In this document: piece after piece, positions 25,151-34,478 of the stretch
How positions within the stretch are numbered: position 1 is the first letter of the stretch
Layout: every line of letters starts with the position of its first letter
Assembly: GCA_021372695.1 (NCBI GenBank)
Contig: JAJFTY010000240.1
Span: forward strand, 1-44,744
DNA: 44,744 bases
Direction: 5' to 3'
Origin: Deltaproteobacteria bacterium
GTDB taxonomy: Bacteria > Desulfobacterota > Syntrophia > Syntrophales > UBA5619
Notes under the pieces: generated by a model
The model's database searches: none
What the model saw: only the letters and a program-made list of their open reading frames with translations
Told to the model about the DNA's origin: nothing
Position numbers and translations under genes: made by a program

Positions 25151-26756
25151 GGCCGGGTTCGACCGACGGCGGCCGCCTGGTGCCGCCTTTGACCTCCCTT
25201 TCGGGAAGCTTCAGCTCCTCTTTTGGCCGGTTGACTGCGTTTGCGGGCACGATCTGGCTCCGTCCCCGGGGCTGCTCGACCCGGGCCGGGCCGCCGATCC
25301 TTCCTTCCGGGATGGTCTTCAGGTGCTCCCGGAGCTCGGAGGCTTTTTCAACCCGGCCTTCCCGGACGACCCTCTGATTCTCCTGGATGCGGTTGACCAC
25401 CGTGCTGTGGGGTTTCTCGCGCACGGGGGCGTTCGTGAAATTGAACCGCTGCCGGTCCTTGGAGTAGTTCCGGATGACGTTATCCCCGACCACGGGGGCC
25501 ATCCGGTAATTGTTGATGATGGTGGTGCGGTTGACGTTGGTCACCCGGACGTTGCGATACGTTTTCCTGCCGTAGAAATTGTCCCGGTTGACGATGACGG
25601 CATGGTCCACATAGGCGTGGCGGCGGATGTCGTCGTGGAACTGGTTGATGCTCACTTTGTTGACCACGACCGTGTGCCGGCCTCCCCAGCGGTGGCGGCA
25701 GTAGTAGGTTTCCCGCGGCGCCAGCGGCACCCAGCCGACGTGAATTCCGCTGTGGATCCAGGCAACCCTCCCTGGACACCAGGAGAATCCGATGTTGAGG
25801 AGCGGGAGGCCGACGCGCACGCCGACCACGGGCGGGCACCAGTACCAGTAGCGGCCGGCAAATATCCAGTTGCCATAATGGTGGGTGACATAGCCGAAAG
25901 GCTCCCCGGGGATCCATGTCTGGTCTCCGTACCAGTCCGTCCAGTGGCCCACGGTGAAAGGCGACCAGCCCACGGCCACGCGGGTCGGCCTCCAGCAGCG
26001 CCGAGGCTCGCCTTCGTAGTAAACCGTATCCCAGCTTCCGTTTTCCTCGAGGACGTAGGCATCATTCTGCAACTGGGGCGGGAGATATTCGGCCGACGGG
26101 CCTTTCACTTCGGCCCTGGCGAGCCAGTAATTCTCCCGCTCCATGTTCCACCGGTTCCAATCGGGATCGACGGTTCCGTCGCCCGTGGAGACCTGCTCCG
26201 CGTCGGCCAGAATCGAGGCAGGTCCCGCCGCGACGTCATACCTGCCTCCGCTGGCCGAATGGACGAAACTCTCGGTTCCCTTGACCGAGACCACCTCGAC
26301 GGAGTTCTCACCAACATAGAGGTCGAAGATCGTACCGGGATCGGCCTGAACATACCCGAACGGGGTCGTGACCTTGACGGCCGCCTCTCCCTTGGCCTGA
26401 ATCCGGACGATTCCTGAGGCGACATCGATCTCGGCCAGGTCGTCGTCGAGCGCGATGAACTGGATCTGTGTGTTGTTTCCGGTCCGGACCCAGACGCCGT
26501 TCGGGATGATCAGTTCGGCCATCCCGCTGCTCCCCGAAAAGAGCGCGTCCCCCGTACCGAAAGGGGCGTCCGGGACCGTGGCCACCCAGTCCTTCTCCTC
26601 CGGAACGTAGCGGAGCAGATCCCCCTCGACATGATAGATGCGGCCGACCACCAGGCCCGGCTCTTCGTCGGCTGCCGCGACAGAAGGCGGACACGCGATC
26701 AGAACCGTAGAAAGCAGACAGAGCAGCCCCAGGACCAACGGTTTCATTCCTTTCAT
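24036..26756 (-). CDS. FecR-domain/DUF6600-like exported protein with long Pro-rich tail
   Basis: 906 residues. The N-terminal signal could be a lipoprotein signal (STVLIAC, C22) or be cleaved later at AAA-D. Residues 30-200 form a FecR-like beta domain (FSGSSGMAELIIPNGVWVRT, then VKVTTPFGYVQADPGTIFDL). Residues 225-400 have the Trp/Tyr/Pro-rich pattern of DUF6600 (WRPTRVAVGWSPFTVGHW, then HHYGNW and VGWVPLAPRE). After a charged region the last ~370 residues are a low-complexity Pro/Ala/Arg tail. The ATG at 26756 has an AAGGAG/GGGG ribosome site and a promoter 75 bp upstream. Proteins of this type are thought to be envelope proteins; no function is established. Confidence 0.85.
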   Translation of the reverse strand: MKGMKPLVLGLLCLLSTVLIACPPSVAAADEEPGLVVGRIYHVEGDLLRYVPEEKDWVATVPDAPFGTGDALFSGSSGMAELIIPNGVWVRTGNNTQIQFIALDDDLAEIDVASGIVRIQAKGEAAVKVTTPFGYVQADPGTIFDLYVGENSVEVVSVKGTESFVHSASGGRYDVAAGPASILADAEQVSTGDGTVDPDWNRWNMERENYWLARAEVKGPSAEYLPPQLQNDAYVLEENGSWDTVYYEGEPRRCWRPTRVAVGWSPFTVGHWTDWYGDQTWIPGEPFGYVTHHYGNWIFAGRYWYWCPPVVGVRVGLPLLNIGFSWCPGRVAWIHSGIHVGWVPLAPRETYYCRHRWGGRHTVVVNKVSINQFHDDIRRHAYVDHAVIVNRDNFYGRKTYRNVRVTNVNRTTIINNYRMAPVVGDNVIRNYSKDRQRFNFTNAPVREKPHSTVVNRIQENQRVVREGRVEKASELREHLKTIPEGRIGGPARVEQPRGRSQIVPANAVNRPKEELKLPEREVKGGTRRPPSVEPGRAPAPTGREVPGTIVPAQPSRPGQQPRPGERVAPASPAPPGREAPGTGRVMPARPGQPPQSGERVAPPSRRERPEQGKPDAGRVAPVQPAQPGQPVQPGERVAPARPERGTPETVAPTQPARPRQPAPSGERGTPGAGRVTPAQPAQPAQPSTPATPPPAWGTPGTGGVAPAKPAQPGQPTRPAERAIPERATPPEPAAPGSGRVTPARPTGPQQPQPSTPAERVIPAQPTPPAPKGERAAPARPMTQPQPQPAMPSERVIPARPAPAAPQVAPVRPSQPTQPAMPSERAIPARPMMPAPAAPQVAPVRPEPARPVQPAAPAERVAPSRPAMPEPAAPRVERAPARPAPSEPVKPEQKGAQPETKERPGRP

Positions 26757-26830
26757 CGATAAACCCCTTTCTCCTTCCGATGCACGACGCCTGTGATGAG
26801 GCAACCATTCTGCCTTTCGTGACGACGAGT

Positions 26831-26859
26831 AAGTTATACACCGTTCCGGAAGATTTCAA
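26831..26859 (-). promoter_or_regulatory. Probable promoter of the FecR/DUF6600 gene
   Basis: On the minus strand TTGAAA (26854-26859), a 17-bp spacer and TAACTT (26831-26836); an overlapping TATAAC would give a 15-bp spacer. It lies about 75 bp before the preferred ATG at 26756. Confidence 0.5.
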
Positions 26860-27542
26860 CAGGCGCGGAACACGCTTTTTGGCGGACCCTTCCCGGGAAT
26901 CGCCTTTTTGCGCGTTATTGCGGGAGGGTCCATACTGGAGAAAGCGCCCGTTTGCCTTCAAACCGGCGCCTTCTCTTTGATTGATCCTAAAAAGGGCTTG
27001 ACAAGAACCGCCGCACTCCTCTATTCAGGGGCCGACAGTTGGCAGCTCCCGTAGATCTCAAGAGGCTGCCGGCCTTTTCCCCCAATGATCGGAATTCCGG
27101 AAAGACGCCATACAGGGCATTGGACGCATTGAATGGTGCGGTTCTGAAAGGGGAAATCTTCCGATCGCCGTCTGAAATCCGGGAAGGGTGGATCGTGCAC
27201 CTTGTGCCGGAAATGAAGTATTATCGAGTCGTTGGACCTAAGACTCTTCGCAACGTTAGGGAGATTCGTTGACTTTGGCCAAAGCCAGGAATCAGAACCT
27301 CTTTGAGATGGAGAGCCTTGGCCGCGAGTCCTCACGGTCTGCGGATCCGGAAGCCATCCCCTTTTTTCTCTATTTGCCGATCGATATTCTCTCCGACATT
27401 CTCCCCCCGGTCACTGAAATTCCCGTTAGTCCGCAAACCCTCCGGTATTCGCCCATTCCAATGAAACCCCGGTCGATCAACGGGGGGCATGACCTCCTAC
27501 GGTTTCAGCATTCCAGTTTGGCAGAGCATTAAGGAGCGCTTT
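26860..27542. other. Long intergenic region before the propeller gene
   Basis: No convincing gene. A plus-strand promoter-like pair, TTGACA at 26998-27003 and TATTCA at 27022-27027 (18-bp spacer), could start a leader of about 500 bases for the gene at 27543. Short open frames on both strands (27039-27272 plus, 27021-27335 minus) lack good starts and family features. I could not match the leader to a known riboswitch by eye. Confidence 0.4.
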
Positions 27543-29831
27543 ATGTTTGATCTCACTCAAGGGAAAAAGTGTGGATGGCGGATGTTCCGGCCCCTCTTGG
27601 CATGCTTCGTCATGGCTCTGGCGCTAGCCCTGCCGATAGTCATCCCGGATGCAATGGCTCAGACCGCAGAAACGGACGGCTGGTACCGTCTGCGTACCAA
27701 CAGTGTGCCCTATGAGCCCCAGAACGTGGCCCTCGATCCCTCGGGCGGCCTCTGGGTCAGTGCAGTGGACGGGGTCGAATACGCGCCCGGCGTATGGTAT
27801 CGACCGCCCGGCGCCTCCGCAGGTCCCTCATTCCAGTACCTCACCAACGATCCGCGCAACAACCTTTTGAGTCCCCTGTATAACCCTCCGATCGTGAAGC
27901 CGCAGCTCGATGCCCCGGTGCTTTATGCCGTCCGGGACAAGGACGGAAACACCTGGTATGCCCTGAAGAACAGGAAGGTCCTCTGCGAGAAGGCGGATCA
28001 CAGCTGGCTTACGATAGAGATGCCGGACTCTTCCATCTACCAACCGGGGGTGAATACCACGGGGGTCGACAGCGCGCACCGGATTCGGCTGATCGACAAA
28101 ACGGACGGAACCCAGGAGAAACTGCTCATCGCGATGCGGGGGATCATTCGGATCGATGCCGGTTTTTCGGTGGTGGAAACACGGCAGGTGTATACCCAGT
28201 GGAACAACGATTTCATCAATGATGCCCTGATCGACCACCAGGGACGCTACTGGGTGGCTTCCAACCGGGGAGTGGAAAAGGGCACGAGCCTTGTCAATAC
28301 CACGTATGCAACGATCGAGTTCCCGGACAATGATGCCGTTCCCGCGGCAGGAGGGGAAAGCCCGATAACCAGTATTGAAGAGGACTCCCAGGGGAACATC
28401 TGGTTCGGGTCTGACAGCTATGGAGACAATGGGGTGCACTGCTATACCGGTGGCGTAAACTGGATAAAATACGATCTCGGCAGTCTGCTTTCGGGAATCA
28501 GCAGTAAGGTACATGCAATTGCATCCGGTGCTGCGGGATCGGTTTGGTTCGGCGGCAGCTACTCAGGCCTTCTGCGATATGACCCGGCGGGTGGCGGGCA
28601 ATGGACCCGGTACACGAAAAACGACCTTGGTCTGGAAAGCGCGGACATCCTCGGCCTGGCCTTTGACGGCACGGGGCTCTGGTTCACGACGGGGTACGAC
28701 CCCTCTATTCCCGGCAACGGCACAGGGGTCCATTATCTGACATTGAGCGCGCAGGGGCAGGCAAACGTGACCCATTACACCTACCGGGGCAACAGCACCA
28801 CCCTGACAAGCTTGCGCTTCAGTTACATTGCCGCCGATTTGAGCGGCGGCGTCTGGTTTCCCGCCTATGACTCCCCAAGCATTGCCCGGCTGAAGGCGGA
28901 CGGCAGCTGGCAGCAGTTTAGCCAGGCGGGAACCGGGAGCTTCGGGGGGTTCGGTTTTGCCGGGGTGGCCGCAGATTCAAAAAACCGGGTTTATTTTGCA
29001 CCCCTGAATGCCCCGCCGGTAGCCTACGACGTAGCTGCCGAACAATGGATCAATCTGCCTGGCAACCCCTTCTCGGAATTCTACTATTATGGGGTCTATG
29101 CGGACCCGCAGGACGGCAAATGGTTCCACGGCGCTTACTTTGTCTATTATCTGGACTCGAACAATACGGGGTGGACATCGATCGGAACGGATACGATCAC
29201 ACCTGCATTCCCCGCAAATTATTATGTGGATGGCGTGCTGGCCGACGATGCGGGGAATGTCTGGTTCATGTGCCGATACGAAATCGTTCTGCTGGAAAAG
29301 GACCCTGAGGGCGGCGCTCCGACCTGGTTCAGGTTCACCAACGGCGACGGCACCGGTTATACGGGCGGCTACCGTGTCTATCAGGACGACAGCGGGCAGG
29401 TCTGGAATGCCGCGAAACAGAAGTTCGATCCTGAGAACAATGGCTGGCTCCCGGTCGCCGCCGATACGAGCGTCCTCGATCACCGCCATCTGCGCTTCCT
29501 GAACGGCAGGATTCCCGTCGATCTGGATCTCTCCGGCGCCCTGCCCCCTGTCACGCTTCTGGAAGAGCGCAACATGACTCTGGAAAGCAGGGGGACGATC
29601 TATTTTACCGGCAGCCTCGGGAATGTCCTTGCGGGCATCGTGGCTTTCGGCCTGCCCGGCGGCGATATGGACCTGAACGGCCGCGTGGATCTGGCCGATG
29701 CCATCCTCGTCGCCAAGTCCTTGGTCGGAATGCCCCTGCAGGCGTTCGCCGGCAGGGATGTCAACGGTGACGGGAAAATCGGCCTTGCCGAGATGATCCA
29801 TGTTCTGCAACGGGTGAGCGGACTACGGTAG
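27543..29831 (+). CDS. Exported beta-propeller-type protein with dockerin-like tail
   Basis: 762 residues from the ATG at 27543, which has an ideal AAGGAG site. The signal peptide ends near DAMAQ. Residues 45-690 contain roughly ten repeats with a Gly-x-hydrophobic-Trp core (GGLWVSAVDG, GNTWYALKN, GRYWVASNRG, GNIWFGSDS, GSVWFGGSY, GGVWFPAYD, GNVWFMC), as in Reg_prop-type seven-bladed propellers (LVIVADO-like). Residues 706-762 are a dockerin-like pair (GDMDLNGRVDLADAI and RDVNGDGKIGLAEMI) ending VLQRVSGLR. No kinase or membrane anchor follows, so it is a free exported propeller. It stands alone between convergent and divergent genes. Function unknown; a protein- or glycan-binding surface role is possible. 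Confidence 0.85.
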   Translation: MFDLTQGKKCGWRMFRPLLACFVMALALALPIVIPDAMAQTAETDGWYRLRTNSVPYEPQNVALDPSGGLWVSAVDGVEYAPGVWYRPPGASAGPSFQYLTNDPRNNLLSPLYNPPIVKPQLDAPVLYAVRDKDGNTWYALKNRKVLCEKADHSWLTIEMPDSSIYQPGVNTTGVDSAHRIRLIDKTDGTQEKLLIAMRGIIRIDAGFSVVETRQVYTQWNNDFINDALIDHQGRYWVASNRGVEKGTSLVNTTYATIEFPDNDAVPAAGGESPITSIEEDSQGNIWFGSDSYGDNGVHCYTGGVNWIKYDLGSLLSGISSKVHAIASGAAGSVWFGGSYSGLLRYDPAGGGQWTRYTKNDLGLESADILGLAFDGTGLWFTTGYDPSIPGNGTGVHYLTLSAQGQANVTHYTYRGNSTTLTSLRFSYIAADLSGGVWFPAYDSPSIARLKADGSWQQFSQAGTGSFGGFGFAGVAADSKNRVYFAPLNAPPVAYDVAAEQWINLPGNPFSEFYYYGVYADPQDGKWFHGAYFVYYLDSNNTGWTSIGTDTITPAFPANYYVDGVLADDAGNVWFMCRYEIVLLEKDPEGGAPTWFRFTNGDGTGYTGGYRVYQDDSGQVWNAAKQKFDPENNGWLPVAADTSVLDHRHLRFLNGRIPVDLDLSGALPPVTLLEERNMTLESRGTIYFTGSLGNVLAGIVAFGLPGGDMDLNGRVDLADAILVAKSLVGMPLQAFAGRDVNGDGKIGLAEMIHVLQRVSGLR

Positions 29832-30084
29832 GGCTGGCAGGAATGATGATGAGGATGCAAATGAACTGATGAGAGGCCACTCTGTCCCTGTGCACAGAAT
29901 CCTTCCACGCTGACCGAGATCAAGTGGAAACAGGGGGATCTGCTGCAGGCCGCGTAGCGCGAAGTGGCGATTGTGTCAAGCCTGTCCCGGTCTATGATGC
30001 CTTCGTTAGGACATCATCCAAACGATGCGCGATACAGTCGGGTGACACGTTTTCGTAGTACTTGTCTCCCTGATGAGGGCTCGA

Positions 30085-32868
30085 TTACCGGTTCAGTTCA
30101 TCCCGGATGGCCACCCCGATCTTTTCCATCACGTAGGGCTTCCTGACATAGGCGCCTGCGCCCAGTTTCTGGGCCTCTCTGACTCGGTCCGTTTTCGAGA
30201 AACCGCTGACCAGGATCGCCTTCTGCCTCGGGTTGATCTCCAGGACCCTTCGGTAGGTCTCCAGGCCGTCGATCCCCGGCGTCATGATCATGTCCAGAAC
30301 AAGAATGTCCGCCTTGTCGTTCCTGAGATATTCCACGGCCTCTTCCCCGCTGGAAACCGCATGGACCTGATACCCCAGCCGGGTCAGCAGCATGGAGGCG
30401 ACATCCCGCTGTCCGGCAATGTCGTCGACCACCAGAACGGATTCGCCATGGCCCATGTACCGCGCGATCGACTCCTTCTCCTGCGGTGCGATCCTCTCCT
30501 CCCTGGTCACTGGGAAGTAGAGCGTGAAGGTGGTTCCCTCTCCCACTTCCGTCCGCAGATCGATGTACCCGTTGTGATCCTTGACGGTTCCCCAGACGAT
30601 CGCCAATCCCAGGCCGGTTCCGCTTCTGCCCATCGCCTTCTTCGTGTAGAAGGGTTCGAATATCTTCTCCCGGTTCTCCGCGGGAATGCCCATCCCGGTA
30701 TCGGATACGATCAGAACGGCGTAATCGCCCTCGTTGACCTCGTCATAGCCCTGGATGGCTTTGTCAAGATAGCAGCCTTCCGTCCGTATCGTCACCTCTC
30801 CGACTCCGGAAATCGATTCCGCCGCGTTGGACACGAGGTTCATCAGCGTCTTTTCCAGATGGACGGGAGAGCCCTTGATGTTCAGGAGGTTCCGGTCGTA
30901 CTCCGTCCTGAAGGTCACGCGGGGATGATAATCCTTCAGCTTCTCAAACACCGGGGTCTTGAGAAAACCGGAAACGATGCTGTTGAGGTTGATCACATCC
31001 GATACCGTGACGCCCCGCCTGGCCAGGGTGAGAAGGTCCTGGATGATCGAGGCCCCCTTCTCGGTGGACTGCAAAATTTTTTCCGCATGAGCCCGGGAGC
31101 GGCTTCCCTCGGTCGTTTCCAGGAGCAGCAGCTCCGAGTAGCCGGTGAGTATTCCCAGCACGTTGTTCAGATCGTGGGCCACCCCGCCGGCCAGTTGTCC
31201 GAGGGCCTCCATCTTTTCCGAACGCCGCAGGCGCTCTTCCAGGATCTGCTTCTCCTCCTCCGCCAGCTTGTGGTCGGTGACGTCCTGGATGACGCCGAAG
31301 ACCACATTCCTGCTCCGGTCATACTCGGCCACGGAGTGGATGTCGGCAATCTCGCCGGTATCCGGGAGGAGTATTTTGAACTCGACATCATACGGGCGGT
31401 TTTCTTCGATCAGCCCCCGGAGGGCCCGGTCGAGCATCTCCCTGTACTCGGGAAGCGGCATCTTCTGCACCTCCGGGATCGTCCACTCCCCATGGATACC
31501 GTAGATCCTCCGCGCCCCATCGGACGCAAACACGCGCTTCGTTCCCAGATCGAACTCCCAGTTGCCGGAGCGGGAAATGACCTCGGCTCTGGAAAGGCGG
31601 TTCTGGTGAATCCTCAGCTCCTCCTCCGTCCGCTTGCGCTCGGTGATGTCGCGGCAGATCTTGATCAGGCCGTAGGGAGAACCCTCCTCATCGCGGAGGA
31701 CCTCCCCATTGACTTCAAACAGCAGCTTTCTGCCGTCCTTCATGATCAGATGATACTCCTGGGGCGCCAGCTTTTTCCCCTCGACCAGGAGAGCCACGTT
31801 TTGCATGGCCTTGTCATGATCTTCGGGAGCGATGATGGACAGCATGCTCCGCCCGACCAGCTCCTCCCTCCGGTAGCCGCTCACGCTGAGGCCGACGTCG
31901 TTGATGAAGAGGATCTCCCCGTCGAGATTCATCCGCACCATGATGTCGGGCATTGTGTCAATCAGTTTGGCCGAGAACTCCTCGCTTTTCCGCAGCGCCT
32001 CCTCCGCCTTCTTGCGATCGGTGATATCTCGCCAGAGGCAGTGGTAGACCGATTGCCCCAGGATCCGGATGGTCTGCGCCGTCACGTGGACATTTCTGAT
32101 TTCACCCTGCCGATTGCGCTGCCGGGTTTCAAAATCAGCGCGTCCTTCCCGGATGACCTGCGCAATTTTCGACCGGGTCTCTTCGGGAGTCTCGTCAACC
32201 TCGAGATCGAAAATACTCAACTCCGCAAATTCTGCGCGGGAATAGCCGAGCTGACGGTGTGCGGCTTCGTTGAACTCCAGGGGGCGCGCCGTGGCGGGAT
32301 CGATGATCAGAATGCCGTCGGGGGAGTGCTCGAACAGCAAACGGTAGCGCACTTCGGCGTTTCGCAAGGCCTCCTCTGCGCGTTTGCGCTCCGTGATGTC
32401 ACGGATGATCATACTCGTTTTCGGGTTGCCGTCGCGATCGATGAAGATGACGGAGGCGATTTCGCAGGGAAAGGCGGTGCCGTCTTTGCGGATCAAGGTG
32501 ATCTCTCCCCGAAACTGGCCGGTGCGAGCCCGCTCCTCCAGCGCGGACGCCACCCGCGGGTCTCCCGAATCCATCAGACCGGCCCTGCCGATCCGGCACA
32601 TCTCCGCTTCGGTGTGCCCGAAGATCCGACACGCTTCGGGGTTCGCCGCCAGGATTCCCCCATCCGGCGCGGTCAGCAGGACGGCATCCATGCTGTTCGC
32701 AAAGAGCGAGCGGTAGTGATCGTCGCCCTCCCTGAGCGCCTCTTCCGCCAGTTTGCTGTTCGTGCCGCCCCCGACCAGGGGTTCCGGTTGCTTCAGTTCT
32801 GCGATGCTCTGCCTCAAGGCTGCCAGCTCTTCAATCGGGACCTGCTCCGTCTTCGTTTGATCTTCCAT
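30085..32868 (-). CDS. Hybrid sensor histidine kinase with four PAS domains and a receiver
   Basis: 927 residues with no membrane segment, so cytoplasmic. There are four PAS/PAC units at about 50-165, 172-290, 296-415 and 425-535, each ending in a DITERK/DVTDHK-type linker. A HisKA domain follows with the phospho-acceptor H565 (GGVAHDLNNVLG), then an HATPase with N681 (VSNAAESI), DTGMGI and GTGLGLAIVWG. The C-terminal receiver has D859 (LVLDMIMTPGIDG) and K910. The short N-terminal helix is coiled-coil-like. No separate response regulator or DNA-binding partner is next to it, so output may pass to an unlinked protein. PAS ligands are not evident. It is 43 bp from the zinc-ribbon gene on the same strand. 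The 253 bp downstream (29832-30084) contains no gene. Confidence 0.95.
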   Translation of the reverse strand: MEDQTKTEQVPIEELAALRQSIAELKQPEPLVGGGTNSKLAEEALREGDDHYRSLFANSMDAVLLTAPDGGILAANPEACRIFGHTEAEMCRIGRAGLMDSGDPRVASALEERARTGQFRGEITLIRKDGTAFPCEIASVIFIDRDGNPKTSMIIRDITERKRAEEALRNAEVRYRLLFEHSPDGILIIDPATARPLEFNEAAHRQLGYSRAEFAELSIFDLEVDETPEETRSKIAQVIREGRADFETRQRNRQGEIRNVHVTAQTIRILGQSVYHCLWRDITDRKKAEEALRKSEEFSAKLIDTMPDIMVRMNLDGEILFINDVGLSVSGYRREELVGRSMLSIIAPEDHDKAMQNVALLVEGKKLAPQEYHLIMKDGRKLLFEVNGEVLRDEEGSPYGLIKICRDITERKRTEEELRIHQNRLSRAEVISRSGNWEFDLGTKRVFASDGARRIYGIHGEWTIPEVQKMPLPEYREMLDRALRGLIEENRPYDVEFKILLPDTGEIADIHSVAEYDRSRNVVFGVIQDVTDHKLAEEEKQILEERLRRSEKMEALGQLAGGVAHDLNNVLGILTGYSELLLLETTEGSRSRAHAEKILQSTEKGASIIQDLLTLARRGVTVSDVINLNSIVSGFLKTPVFEKLKDYHPRVTFRTEYDRNLLNIKGSPVHLEKTLMNLVSNAAESISGVGEVTIRTEGCYLDKAIQGYDEVNEGDYAVLIVSDTGMGIPAENREKIFEPFYTKKAMGRSGTGLGLAIVWGTVKDHNGYIDLRTEVGEGTTFTLYFPVTREERIAPQEKESIARYMGHGESVLVVDDIAGQRDVASMLLTRLGYQVHAVSSGEEAVEYLRNDKADILVLDMIMTPGIDGLETYRRVLEINPRQKAILVSGFSKTDRVREAQKLGAGAYVRKPYVMEKIGVAIRDELNR

Positions 32869-32911
32869 GGTATTGCCGGTTTCTTCCCGTGATATTTTCT
32901 TGTGTGCCGCT

Positions 32912-33244
32912 CTAAAATTTTGTCCAGATGCGTATGATCAGGGTTAGAAACAGAAGAGCGACCGCCGTCAGAAACAGGAGGTGCAGCTTCCGGAAGGTGT
33001 GAGTGCCGATCACGACCCGGCCGCAGCCATCGCAAATGGTCCAGCGGGAGGCGATGGGGCCGCGGCAGGCTGGGCATAAGAGGACCTTCGCGGCATCGGG
33101 ATTCCGTGCCGCGAGGTTCTCCCGCAGGCCTTTATGGACATCGTAAAGGCCGTCGCAATCGGGGTTCGGGCATTTTCCCCGGACCGGCATGTCGTCGGTC
33201 CAGATGAACTCCTTTGTGCATTCGGAACAACGGATTTTCAGCAT
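32912..33244 (-). CDS. Small zinc-ribbon membrane protein
   Basis: 110 residues with three metal-type cysteine pairs: C6/C9 (CSEC), C25/C30 (CPNPDC), and a C-terminal set C57/C60 and C70/C73 (CPAC, CDGC). One membrane helix follows at the C-terminus (LLFLTAVALLFLTLIIRI). It looks like a double zinc ribbon tethered to the inner membrane. It lies between murI and the hybrid kinase on the same strand and may be co-transcribed with them. No specific function known. Confidence 0.75.
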   Translation of the reverse strand: MLKIRCSECTKEFIWTDDMPVRGKCPNPDCDGLYDVHKGLRENLAARNPDAAKVLLCPACRGPIASRWTICDGCGRVVIGTHTFRKLHLLFLTAVALLFLTLIIRIWTKF

Positions 33245-33289
33245 GACCGGCCTCCCTTCCTAAATTGGGGTCAGAGTCGAATTCTTTTC

Positions 33290-34132
33290 TCATCTGCCTG
33301 CATCAACCGCCGGAAAGATCCCGTGGGTCCGGCGGTAGCGCTCCGGCAGGCGCCGCACCTCGACATCCGCATTCCACAGTTGGGAGATGACGGGCTTCAC
33401 TTCGGCCGGTTCCCCGCTGGTCCAGAATCGCTCCACGCCCGGCCCGGCATCGGGCGAGAGCAGCCCGCCAGCTTCCAGCCTGCGCCGGAGCTCGTGGGCG
33501 ATGGCCGCGTTCGGGTCGATGACGGAAACCCCGGGTCCCGTCATCTCGCGGATGAGCGGCGCGAGGAACGAGTAGTGGGTGCACCCGAGGATGATCGTGT
33601 CCGCGCCCCGCTCCAGGAGCGGCAGCAGATGCTTCGCGGTCGCGGCCCACGCCCGCTCGCCGTCCAGTTCGCCCGTTTCGACCTGCTCGGCAAGCCCTGC
33701 GCAGGGCTCGATCAGGATCTCGACGCCGCGTCCGAACCGGTCCAGCAACTGGGCGAATTTGTCTCCGGCCAAGGTCCCGTGGGTCGCCAGCACGCCGACA
33801 ACCCCGGTGGCCGTCTTTCCCACGGCCGGTTTGACGGCGGGTTCGATGCCGATGATCGGCAGGGAGAACCGGGAGCGCAGGGTGGCGATTGCGGCGCCCG
33901 TCGCCGTGTTGCAGGCCACCACGATCGCCTTGGCCTTTCGGTCCAGCAGGAATTTGGTGATGGCCACCGATCTGGCTTCGACAAACTGCGGGGACTTTTC
34001 TCCGTACGGTACGAAGGCCGAATCGGCGACGTAGAGGAGATCCTCATTCGGGAAGTCCTTCCGGATCTCGCGAAGGATCGAGAGCCCGCCGACTCCGGAG
34101 TCAAAGACTCCGATGGGAGATGAAGCGTTCAC
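33290..34132 (-). CDS. murI: Glutamate racemase
   Basis: 280 residues from a GTG at 34132. Key residues are D11 (GVFDSGVGG), C74 (VACNTATG) and C184 (LGCTHY), the two catalytic cysteines that swap protons at the alpha carbon. It makes D-glutamate for peptidoglycan. The frame is open upstream to a TTG at 34222, but those 30 residues are not family-like, and no ATG start exists near the N-terminus. Length is typical. Confidence 0.95.
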   Translation of the reverse strand: MNASSPIGVFDSGVGGLSILREIRKDFPNEDLLYVADSAFVPYGEKSPQFVEARSVAITKFLLDRKAKAIVVACNTATGAAIATLRSRFSLPIIGIEPAVKPAVGKTATGVVGVLATHGTLAGDKFAQLLDRFGRGVEILIEPCAGLAEQVETGELDGERAWAATAKHLLPLLERGADTIILGCTHYSFLAPLIREMTGPGVSVIDPNAAIAHELRRRLEAGGLLSPDAGPGVERFWTSGEPAEVKPVISQLWNADVEVRRLPERYRRTHGIFPAVDAGR

Positions 34133-34478
34133 GATTCGGGACCGATGCCCAAAGCCTGCCGGCGGCGGGCCGGGCAACCCCGCCCTGTCGCCATCATCGG
34201 CGTCTTTCTTTTTGTGCCGCAATACCGCATGGATGGGGTCATATGCCGTTCAAGGGCCTCTTGTCAAGGTCTTATCCCGGGCGGCAGGATGGCTCATGCT
34301 TCTCCGCGAACGTTGCCGGGAGCCGAAGCGCGATTTTGAATGGGAGGGAGATCTTCACAAGGCAATTTTCCATTGATATGCAACCGACATTTCCATATAC
34401 TCCCTTTCCTTAAAGCGGCTCTTTCAGCCATCTTATCAATATTGCTGAGTAATGAGGCAACAATGGAGGAAGTGCACA
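34133..34478. other. Intergenic region between murI and the hydroxyacid dehydrogenase
   Basis: 346 bp between divergent genes. It should contain promoters for both directions, but no consensus pair stands out. A GGAGG site at 34465-34469 serves the plus-strand gene. Short open frames here have no family features. Confidence 0.4.

Noticed and set aside
24069..26417. Long plus-strand frames opposite the Pro-rich gene
   Set aside because: They are antisense shadows of a GC-rich repeated gene; the minus-strand frame has signal peptide, domains, promoter and ribosome site.
27021..27335. Small frames on both strands before the propeller gene
   Set aside because: The plus frame starts at TTG, ribosome sites are poor, translations are low in family-like pattern, and the two frames overlap on opposite strands.
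30073..32892. 939-residue plus-strand frame opposite the hybrid kinase
   Set aside because: All kinase, PAS and receiver motifs are on the minus strand; the opposite frame has no recognisable domain.
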